From positions 1 through 13,012 of the forward strand of contig DMLH01000049.1 of assembly GCA_003453435.1 (NCBI GenBank): a stretch of 13,012 bases of DNA. The letters run 5' to 3'. How positions within the stretch are numbered: the stretch's first letter is position 1; every line of letters begins with the position of its first letter. Source of the DNA: Clostridiales bacterium (lineage in GTDB: Bacteria; Bacillota; Clostridia; Christensenellales; UBA1242). Below, one piece after another: positions 8,001 to 13,012 of this stretch. The translations under genes were made by a program, and so were the position numbers. The notes beneath the pieces are model-generated. The model was not told where the DNA came from, ran no database searches, and saw nothing but the letters and a program-made list of their open reading frames with translations.

Positions 8001-10398
8001 AAAAACCGTTTTTGCTTACACTAATAATGCCACGTTGTAATTTTTCCAATTCGGCTGGGCTCATGTTGTTTGTAATTACTTCTGCATAATCTAAGTCGTT
8101 TTTGTGTTCATCAAATTCGTTTCTAAATACAATAACATTTGGTTTAACATCAAATGGGTTGTTCAATGTTTCTTCCCAATTAATTTCAACAATTTTATTT
8201 GTATATCCGCCAGTCAATAGCTCTGATTTATTTTCGTAGTCGTCAGCACCATATTGATAAAAATCTACTTTTGGTTCAATATTTTCAATTTCAAAAATAA
8301 ATATTTGTGTTTGGTATGTAGGGTCAACCTTTGTGCTTTTAACTTTTGTTCCAAGCAAATAGTCATAGTCTGCATATTCATATGTCAAGCAAACCACGTA
8401 AAGTCCGTTATCTGTAAAACGAGTATTGCTTGTTAAAGCCCTTTTGGTGGCCACATTATTACTACCGGCAGACACAAACAAATTGCCTTGCTTTGAGTAA
8501 TAGTAGAAATAACTTTCGCTTATAGAGCCTTTTAGTTGTGCATAATATTTAAAGAATAGTGGTGCTTGATTTGTTTTTGCAAGTTTTCCATTTAATAAAT
8601 TTACAGGATAACTTACTGTTTCTTCTGTTAAATCTATATTAGTTCTGCATGTTCCATTAAAGTCTTCATTAGAATTTGTCACATTGGCAAAAATTGACTT
8701 TGAAATGTCTTGGTCAACATATGCCATTTCTTTTTCAGTTGCCCCGGTTTGATTTTTGTACTCACTGTGCATTAATTGATATCCAAACACTGTAAGTTCA
8801 TAGGAGTGTATCAAATTCCAATTTTCTTTTTCAAAAGTAAATCTCCTGTTAATTTCAGTTGCATCATTACTATTTTTTGCAAAAACAGTATCTCCTAAAA
8901 CAAAGTTAACGCTTAAAACATATTTTCCAATCTCGTTAAATTGTATTGATGCAATGTATTGCTCGTGCTCCACTTCAGTGTCAGGGTAAATGTTTACTTT
9001 CTTTTCAACTGGCAAATACTCAACCCAACTATTTGATGGATTATTATAGTTTATAACGAGTTTTGGTTCTAAAGCATTTGAAGTGTCCAATGAAGTTGTC
9101 ACAAATGTGGTTATTCCATACATTGTTTTTGCATAACTAAAATTATATCTTGAAGCATCGTATGTAATTGTAGGGTATTGTATATGTTGGCTATCTTCTA
9201 AAGAGTTTAAATTTCCATTGTAGTCAACTGTTGTAAAGTTGCTGTAATAGAAATAATCTTTTTCAGATTTAAGTTCGCCTTCATAAAATTGTTTGTCAAT
9301 TCTTTCAACGTTGTAAACCCTAGGCTCTGTTTTGGCATGGTTTATGTTGACATTGCTGTTATAAATACCGTTGTAGTAAAAAGGCGTGTCGTTGTTGTCT
9401 TTATCCTTAACGCGCACAATCTGGGCACTTGATTCAATATTATCTCTTGGATGTGCACCTTCATTAGTGCTTCCATGATAATTTGGGTTAATGTAATAGT
9501 TTTCGCTTAACATGTAAAAACTTGTGGATTCAATATTGCCTACTGTAACGTTTCCATTTACATTTAAATTATAAGTAAACACAAAATCATAAATTCCTTG
9601 TGCTGAAAATTCATCAATTTTTGTGGATGTAGTTGTGTTGGTTGTTGAATTTCTTGCAAGTTTTTTAATATTGGTTAAGTCAAAAAGTTGAGAGTACCAA
9701 CTTGATTGTGTTTGTGACGATGTTGTATAATCACCCGGATTAATTTCTAATATTTCATTTTTGTAGTTTGTTAACTTTATGTTTACCGATAAGCTTAACA
9801 AGGTTGCAGATTTATTTGTGTTTGCTTTAAACTGAACAAGTACAAATTCTTTGGTGTTATATTGTTTTGTGCTTGTAACTTGTTCAAAGTTTGCATTTTT
9901 CAGCATAAAGATATTGTCGTTTTCGTTTGCGTATTGAATAAATGTTTGAGGCTGAAGTAATTTATTATTGGTACTGTCTACAATAATGTTGTTTCCACTT
10001 AAGTCATCTTTCAAAAATGGATTCTTTTCCATTTCTTGCAAATTGTTTAAATCAACTTCTTTTTCAACAATGTCTCCCAAGGTGTATGTGTTGTCTGGAA
10101 GTTCCGTTTTAGTATATATAGTTTCATCTGCTTGGTTTAACTCATTATTTGTCGAGTCGTAAATGTAGTATGTAGTATCTAAAACTGGCGCACCATGCGC
10201 TTTATCATAACTGTTGTATAAAACATAGTACTTGTTATTGTTTTCATACAATTTAACTTTTGCAACAATTGGTTCTGGGTCAGACGCCGCAAAAATTTTA
10301 TTTTTTTGATTTAAAAGCAAAATGCCTGCAAAAGAACCTATCAAGATTGATAAGACTAAAGTTAATGTCAACACAATTTTTTTCTTAAGTGATCCCAT
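2056..10398 (-). CDS. Giant exported, membrane-anchored protein with divergent Ig-like modules
   Basis: This 2780-residue protein begins with a signal peptide: basic residues 5-7, a hydrophobic core at about 8-29 and possible cleavage near FAAS (36-39). It ends with one strong membrane helix (about 2751-2773) and the basic tail RKRMRVR, so nearly all of it should be outside the cell. No LPXTG motif precedes the helix, so anchoring is by the helix and not by sortase. The ectodomain is rich in Asn, Tyr, Thr and Ser and looks all-beta. A motif of the form G-x-Y followed by alternating hydrophobic residues recurs at G268, G491, G665, G798, G964, G1297, G1778, G2242, G2448, G2542 and G2631. Some copies run into 'D.AGN' (972-976, and YDLAGNQ near 2455), as in the last strands of bacterial Ig-like domains. 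I see no enzymatic motif. The start is supported by AGAGGT 5 nt before the ATG and by an extended -10 promoter. The likely role is adhesion or a cell-envelope scaffold; this is inferred from architecture only. Confidence 0.9.
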   Translation of the reverse strand: MGSLKKKIVLTLTLVLSILIGSFAGILLLNQKNKIFAASDPEPIVAKVKLYENNNKYYVLYNSYDKAHGAPVLDTTYYIYDSTNNELNQADETIYTKTELPDNTYTLGDIVEKEVDLNNLQEMEKNPFLKDDLSGNNIIVDSTNNKLLQPQTFIQYANENDNIFMLKNANFEQVTSTKQYNTKEFVLVQFKANTNKSATLLSLSVNIKLTNYKNEILEINPGDYTTSSQTQSSWYSQLFDLTNIKKLARNSTTNTTTSTKIDEFSAQGIYDFVFTYNLNVNGNVTVGNIESTSFYMLSENYYINPNYHGSTNEGAHPRDNIESSAQIVRVKDKDNNDTPFYYNGIYNSNVNINHAKTEPRVYNVERIDKQFYEGELKSEKDYFYYSNFTTVDYNGNLNSLEDSQHIQYPTITYDASRYNFSYAKTMYGITTFVTTSLDTSNALEPKLVINYNNPSNSWVEYLPVEKKVNIYPDTEVEHEQYIASIQFNEIGKYVLSVNFVLGDTVFAKNSNDATEINRRFTFEKENWNLIHSYELTVFGYQLMHSEYKNQTGATEKEMAYVDQDISKSIFANVTNSNEDFNGTCRTNIDLTEETVSYPVNLLNGKLAKTNQAPLFFKYYAQLKGSISESYFYYYSKQGNLFVSAGSNNVATKRALTSNTRFTDNGLYVVCLTYEYADYDYLLGTKVKSTKVDPTYQTQIFIFEIENIEPKVDFYQYGADDYENKSELLTGGYTNKIVEINWEETLNNPFDVKPNVIVFRNEFDEHKNDLDYAEVITNNMSPAELEKLQRGIISVSKNGFYTVIIEYGPCTYAYNPKKAIYEYIYSASVVTNFTIDKENIGEGENIVEFYEDGSGPLYYENGSRKILDTQLFTNKRFTIIYGTIDSKTAEKIEATQRKRSGAKISVSYTFMPINLNNDFEAEILNNGKIIPNGAVISTRNDGVAYNSTVVENVFKPNTVALSSDGIYIFTFEDEAGNTYIRRLVKDTTSPALLQKINGKTTKIPSYVSGADNIVNLDTEIIWGENKGIKLDVDANTLSQLNPEVAGISQFDIYSDGADNYLLVKINGSNQINKSITDKDESKIQKKGITIYYKNENNRCEVANDPHNISTNTSYTIKAQDEFEKNIKENEHLFKIAVFDQMGNAFTGKVEMLFDKSALRALVSGQPQKNVQIINSNSHFDSFGDSTEKRLNVDGVSNKKNLYFSWIDGAGELEITSIQCMFYPLTFELKNNDGAININYPYSSNYTRMFELTTEELVQEYSQETNNGEIQGVERTKLKFPINALHDARFDGDTATVAGMYVIQRTYKGFTDETVKMEDQVRLYTFYIDRNNLISTENKTISNNHYVGETISLKFGDYDNENNSYTFSGKDFLQDFVVDEIFTTNRQPGKINDSNYANYKYSFNYNAELDGDLLTLEEFEQLNDPDITKININRIGFEVFDGEDDIKKAIDIFDNNNHFNGAHSNYYIIISDQNDEPINKTSLEFSLGVNLTAPQASFVENENWSVLAESQSNYISKNSTNVSLTWNIDDKKINSQINENDITITQIFESGRKVVLYSDKDSINRSGVSKIVHSDAENTSLRYINFEDFSSVINKEIGNCRIEIVLKYLTNTPQYYGDCLTTTKIIYFDYEKPQHNFSNLYNSDNYLPNINESKEEFEDYSSVINFENYAFIVDSEFSFELPPKSNFWQKDLLNVETNLNELESIWYRKYDKYKDDTGINQQSLVPGDPRYNKTQDAPTRLNFNPNLYITQKDEFGQDVFVKAYTEIYGNVARFTFPEKGCYYEVIEKDCADNYRVYTVYVLSDIVNEEIVYKETSIIEGQAIPTDVHLNLMESAYFEINNLKAEFFAEDTDTNSKGFRNMGEWFIITVADMAENSNKLDPLYVSPLSGSQFVDLEEAVMQINNFIVDTEHVGKYYKINISTPKYALIDINYRTPGQKYELDANITSTSLIVTIDPNRYGGTYLKTLRVYEADNNGTLPSEPLQFDSNNKSIQTDYSTQDDVIRYVFTYSSQRVRNLWFKYTDNFGIEYKENFILGIKQTPFENMLVFDNNYIKNESYAPISIGDISKESFDKYAEYYTSSNVMFEYQPKIFSKPTIYILSEENTWVDITEEYRINAEPNSNNVERISIFSKGGIGIGDDTYLIVFKDTAERNYQICVHNYTKIAELHFIDGGSHEHCFDIDADNYEFSISKLVYLSYEQVDVEASYPIKTTITAKRTYKNDENITITKDYGVIDDKFLFNEFGTYTITATNELGASKIYRFEYVKSDAIYYSVKANANGSTIFLSPSPVKHPTHNIDTYVSIYEMTVDVNQERNLKVEQDLSKSDLTTKVYRIYSDDDNFSYEKYIALTQIEKTSNLLQNISTITEYKTIDGEEETITSSIASKYVKSNAEKILLTLPSYNEFGIIDNSVNIIRVRIVYENKDLGIVNEYNKNEFSAEKPCKIELKTAGQYKIYVYDLAGNQHLFGNSEYLEISLINNFTYKLNGKKGLYNSIFNEKVSMFVEQRSNFVNDNNGRSYTISCTLNGEPYSPVVEKDSYIFNSYGTYNITLKGYLNRDASGSLTNEVVTNVKFTILNPNEARLMHEYIGLNGYEVTKIVKNNNDITEDIKSILNTSSINKFAISGLTDGIGGSGVYQITVKAKLDKIVGEAEFTYSVWINNDSDVLIIPSIAEGSKTTKKITLELNYYQIYSKIGECQLKINGVVYADINSASANSTATVTLSSNTRYNVTLETLSGNTISSLVVTKVEPLNSIAIIVIVVASVVVGGLTITFILFRKRMRVR

Positions 10399-10422
10399 AC
10401 AATACCTCTTTTATACAAGATA

Positions 10423-10451
10423 ATTCTATCACATTTAAAATTCAATAACAA
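10423..10451 (-). promoter_or_regulatory. Promoter of the giant surface-protein gene
   Basis: On the minus strand TTGTTA (10451 down to 10446), a 17-bp spacer and TAGAAT (10428 down to 10423) are present, with TG one base upstream of the -10 (TGATAGAAT). Transcription would start near 10416, about 18 nt before the ATG and just ahead of the Shine-Dalgarno at 10404-10409. The layout closely matches the promoter of the coupling-protein gene. Confidence 0.65.
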
Positions 10452-10720
10452 ACATTTTAATATATTTACTATAATATATTAAGTAATTTTTTTTGATATA
10501 TACAAAGTTTGGGCTAAATTGCAATAATTAATGGCTAAAAATTCAAGTAGGATTTAAAATATAATGTTAATAACAAAATTAAATTTTGCATATTCCATTT
10601 TATACATGTGTCAATTGTTTTTTTTGGTTTAAATAATGTAAATTAAATCATAATTTTCATAAAAATATGTTGCATATTTCAAAATTCAAACAATAATCAT
10701 TTTTATTGTAAATATTTTAC

Positions 10721-10748
10721 TTAATGATACGATATTTCGTCTCATTAA
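10721..10748. repeat. Imperfect 28-nt palindrome
   Basis: Eleven of twelve arm positions pair around a TATT centre. The outer arms are TTAATGA and TCATTAA, the inner arms are ACGA and TCGT, and there is one T/C mismatch at 10728 and 10741. The inner ACGA and TTTCGT half-sites resemble the palindromes beside the XRE gene but with shorter spacing (12 bp against 15). It could be a protein-binding site or an RNA hairpin; no T-tract follows, so a terminator is unlikely. Confidence 0.5.
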
Positions 10749-10763
10749 CTTTAAAAAAAGTTA
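10746..10763. repeat. Short perfect hairpin TAACTTT-AAAA-AAAGTTA
   Basis: Seven-bp arms surround an AAAA loop. It shares three bases (10746-10748) with the 28-nt palindrome, so the two structures cannot both form completely. It is A/T-dominated and would be weak as RNA. I see no function. Confidence 0.35.
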
Positions 10764-10826
10764 GACATTTCTAATAAAATCAATGCGTATATTGCTTTAC
10801 TTATTAACGCGTATTACACAAAAAAA

Positions 10827-10844
10827 GGATGCAATTTTGCATCC
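10827..10844 (-). terminator. Intrinsic terminator of the coupling-protein gene
   Basis: GGATGCA pairs with TGCATCC around a four-base loop. On the minus strand it begins 5 bp after the stop codon and is followed by TTTTTTTG, a classic U-tract. The other side has AATTTTTA, so weak activity on the plus strand is possible. Confidence 0.88.
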
Positions 10845-10849
10845 AATTT

Positions 10850-12925
10850 TTAATTATCATTTTTCTTAAATTTTGAAAAGTCAAAATCAAAATCATCGTC
10901 GTCATCATCTTCTGTTTTTAAAACAAGTTTATTTCTCATTTTAATGTCGTAATATGTTCCAATTTCATCAAATGGTTTGGTCACAACGTGTCCTGGAGGT
11001 GATGGTATAAAGTGATAATCTGGATTTTTGTAAGTAGGTGTAAAGATTGTTCTCATAGAGTAGTGACCATAACTATTTATAACAACCTCATATGGCTTTA
11101 AGTGGTCAAGTTCATTAGGGCTAATTAATGGCACGTTAACAAGGTTTGTGCTTACATTTGAACCGCTACTTTTACTCATGCCAGATTTAACCGTGTCAAA
11201 TTGTTGTTGACCGCTTGTAGATGTATTAGTAGATACATTTTTCATTTCAAGTGTAATTTCACCAATATTTTTTGAGAATTCTTCACGAGTTTTCTGGTCC
11301 TTTGTACCAATGTAGATATGAATGTTACAGTTATTTTTAATTGTTGCAGCATCCTGTTCGCCGTAAACAGAGTTTAACTGTGTGTAGTCCTGAACAACAA
11401 GTGCAAGGAATATTCCACGGCTACGGCCAGCAGTAATAAAGCTTTTCATTTTTTGAATTTTTGGCAAGTTACCGAACTCATCAAGTAAGAAATATACGTG
11501 ACGAGGGAGTGTAATGTTAACTTTATCTTTATTTGCAATTTCAATGAGAGATTTGTATAGTTGTGTAATGTAGATATTTGCAAGGCCATGTCTTGTGTCT
11601 CTTTCGTCTGGAATTATAATAAACAATGCTGTAGGTTTATCAACAAAGTGTGAAAAGTCTAGGTCTGTTGAACTTGTTAATGCACCAATACTTTGGTCAA
11701 ACATGTTCATTGCTTGGCTTACGTGTGATAAGAAGCCCTTTGCTGTGCTTGCTGCTGTTGCAACAACTGTGTTGGCAAGTTTAACGGCCTCACTTGTTTC
11801 TTCACGGCCACTGAAGTATTCCTTCAATGTTTTCATGTTGTCATCGCCTTGGTCTCTTAAACCAGCAATTTTTGAAACGTTAAATAATGTAAATTTTTCT
11901 TTTGTGAGTTTAAGTTCTGGAATAAGTGAGTCTTCAAGCATTGCCATCATAATACCACGAATAAAATCTCTTGCACCATCACTCCAAACAGGGTCTTGTC
12001 CGCTGGTTGGCGATAATGCTAGGGCAATGTCTTGTATATCTTCATAGGCACTGTTTATAAGTTCTTGTTTTCTTGTAGTTAATGATAATTTAAGCGTTTC
12101 TTTGTCTGGATATGCAACACCTTCAAAAACATACCATTCGTTTCCATATGTTGCGCCAACAACTGGCTCAAATTGTTTGGGATCAAATTTACCTTGAAAA
12201 ACTTTAACTTCTTTAACAAGGTTGTGTGCTCGTTGATATTTTTCATAAGCGGGCTCAATTGGGTTCACTCTTGAGGATTGATTTGGCTCACGCAAATTTA
12301 TGCACTGCACGTCATACCCGCAATTTCTTAAATATTGAGCATTGTGGGCAAAAAGTTCTCCTTTAGGGTCACTCATCACCATACTTGGTTTACTACCGCA
12401 TTGCGCAAGCATTTGAATTGTTGGGTCTACAAACATTGTTGTTTTACCACTTCCAGTTGTACCGATAACAAGTGTATGAATAGGCTTTTGCATGTTTATT
12501 TCTGTGTGCGCGCCAACTCTTTCTGCCCTTAAAGGTATACCATCAAACTTGTGATTTTTTAAATCTCCAAAGTAGCAAAAATGATAATCTTTGTTTGTTT
12601 TTAATTCTTTCAAACTAACGAGTTTTGCACTAAAATAGGCCTCTTTTTCTTCGCCAGTTGCAGTTTTTCCTCTTCTTGCACTTCCAAGTGTGGAGTTGCT
12701 TTTGGATGAATCGGAACTATTAGACCATTTATTAAGGGCGTATATTACATACAATAGCAAAACGCCACCAATTGTAATAAATGTTGTGGTATGCGTTAAA
12801 AACTCTGTTCGTATAGGCACAATGGCACTGTGCCCATTTGTTACACAGGTTATAACATAACCAGCGGCCAAACCAATTGCAATTAAAATAACAAGCCATA
12901 AAACGAATTTTGCAAATTTATTCAT
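10850..12925 (-). CDS. virD4: VirD4/TraG-family type IV secretion coupling ATPase
   Basis: The 691-residue protein starts with two membrane helices (about 8-28 and 48-64), then a cytosolic motor domain. The Walker A is GTTGSGKT (155-162), SDPKGEL follows at 185-191, WSDGARDFIRGIMMAML (314-330) is in the all-alpha region, the Walker B is VYFLLDEFGNLP (477-488, D482 and E483), and GRSRGIFLALVVQDYTQL (500-517) carries the sensor Gln512. These define the T4SS-DNA_transf family, whose hexamers pull DNA-relaxase complexes to the secretion channel. It resembles the VirD4-like CD1115 group of clostridial integrative elements. Two oddities are an extra block at about 228-290 between NPIE and the helix AYEDIQDIALAL, and a C-terminal tail with six consecutive Asp (673-678) followed by FDFDFSKFKK. 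AGGAGA lies 5 nt before the ATG. No relaxase or VirB4-type gene is in view, so its partners must lie beyond 13012 or elsewhere. Confidence 0.93.
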   Translation of the reverse strand: MNKFAKFVLWLVILIAIGLAAGYVITCVTNGHSAIVPIRTEFLTHTTTFITIGGVLLLYVIYALNKWSNSSDSSKSNSTLGSARRGKTATGEEKEAYFSAKLVSLKELKTNKDYHFCYFGDLKNHKFDGIPLRAERVGAHTEINMQKPIHTLVIGTTGSGKTTMFVDPTIQMLAQCGSKPSMVMSDPKGELFAHNAQYLRNCGYDVQCINLREPNQSSRVNPIEPAYEKYQRAHNLVKEVKVFQGKFDPKQFEPVVGATYGNEWYVFEGVAYPDKETLKLSLTTRKQELINSAYEDIQDIALALSPTSGQDPVWSDGARDFIRGIMMAMLEDSLIPELKLTKEKFTLFNVSKIAGLRDQGDDNMKTLKEYFSGREETSEAVKLANTVVATAASTAKGFLSHVSQAMNMFDQSIGALTSSTDLDFSHFVDKPTALFIIIPDERDTRHGLANIYITQLYKSLIEIANKDKVNITLPRHVYFLLDEFGNLPKIQKMKSFITAGRSRGIFLALVVQDYTQLNSVYGEQDAATIKNNCNIHIYIGTKDQKTREEFSKNIGEITLEMKNVSTNTSTSGQQQFDTVKSGMSKSSGSNVSTNLVNVPLISPNELDHLKPYEVVINSYGHYSMRTIFTPTYKNPDYHFIPSPPGHVVTKPFDEIGTYYDIKMRNKLVLKTEDDDDDDFDFDFSKFKKNDN

Positions 12926-12952
12926 AATTATCTCCTAGTATATTATATATAA

Positions 12953-12981
12953 ATTCTAACACATATTTTTGCACGTGACAA
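12953..12981 (-). promoter_or_regulatory. Promoter of the coupling-protein gene
   Basis: On the minus strand TTGTCA (12981 down to 12976) is 17 bp from TAGAAT (12958 down to 12953), with TG one base before the -10. Each hexamer matches the vegetative consensus at five of six positions. The predicted start near 12946 gives a leader of about 20 nt containing the AGGAGA site. The gene therefore probably has its own promoter and is not simply read through from an upstream operon. Confidence 0.75.
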
Positions 12982-13012
12982 ATAAATTTAGTTATTTTAT
13001 TGCCATATAAAC

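Larger units (their letters stand above)
10452..10818. other. AT-rich intergenic region without a supported gene
   Basis: No reading frame here combines useful length with a ribosome binding site. It contains a perfect TTGACA on the minus strand (10614 down to 10609) without a convincing -10. TTGCATATT(C/T)C occurs twice, at 10586-10596 and 10670-10680. AA(T/C)GCGTAT occurs twice, at 10782-10790 and 10806-10814. A palindrome and a hairpin lie at 10721-10763 and are listed separately. The short repeats may be chance in sequence this AT-rich. Confidence 0.6.

Noticed and set aside
10564..10632. A 22-codon hydrophobic open frame in the intergenic region
   Set aside because: The only SD-like bases are 13 nt or more away and there is no supported promoter. 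Short frames of this length are common by chance in AT-rich DNA.
10782..10814. Two copies of AA(T/C)GCGTAT spaced 24 bp as possible iteron-like repeats
   Set aside because: Only two nine-base copies with one mismatch, with no replication gene and no further copies nearby, is not enough to call an origin or operator.
11595..12047. Plus-strand open frame of 150 codons antisense to the coupling-protein gene
   Set aside because: It covers conserved motor-domain sequence on the other strand, and its Ser/Leu/Ala-rich product has no recognisable domain, so it is a shadow frame.
12810..12835. GGCACA...TGTGCC inverted repeat within the coupling-protein gene
   Set aside because: It is short, lies inside the codons for the periplasmic loop between the two membrane helices, has no T-tract, and needs no explanation beyond coding sequence.

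Overview
The window is AT-rich and reads as chromosome from a low-GC Gram-positive bacterium. It opens with the end of a gene that looks like ypeB, the spore-germination partner of SleB, which points to an endospore-forming Clostridia-like lineage or a relative. Shine-Dalgarno sites are Gram-positive in type, all five visible stop codons are TAA, and spacing is compact with intrinsic terminators. I cannot name the species; an uncultured gut Clostridia group is a guess.

Left part (1-2040). The ypeB end (+) meets a small XRE-family repressor gene (-) tail to tail at a shared hairpin terminator. The repressor is divergent from a 443-residue gene (+). The 152-bp region between them holds two perfect palindromes of similar sequence, likely operators, and two interleaved promoters. 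The 443-residue product is the most unusual item here. It has the layout of transcription terminator Rho (SAP-like N-terminal domain, basic linker, OB-fold RNA-binding domain, ATPase-like domain), but the Walker A, Walker B, catalytic and arginine-finger positions are all replaced. It appears to be a catalytically dead Rho paralogue, possibly controlled by the adjacent repressor.

Middle part (2056-10398). One minus-strand gene encodes a 2780-residue exported protein. It has an N-terminal signal peptide, a very long extracellular part built from divergent beta-sandwich (Ig-like) modules, and a single C-terminal membrane helix with a basic tail. There is no LPXTG sorting motif. It shares a bidirectional terminator with the Rho-like gene.

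Right part (10399-13012). A 451-bp AT-rich intergenic region carries the giant gene's promoter, an imperfect 28-nt palindrome, a second hairpin and the terminator of the next gene. That gene (-) is a 691-residue VirD4/TraG-type coupling ATPase with intact Walker motifs, an apparent insertion and an acidic tail. No other conjugation gene is visible, so it may be the edge of an integrated element or an orphan.

The giant gene and the coupling-protein gene have very similar promoters (TTGT(T/C)A, 17 nt, TG-n-TAGAAT). I see no RNA genes, CRISPR arrays or insertion sequences.
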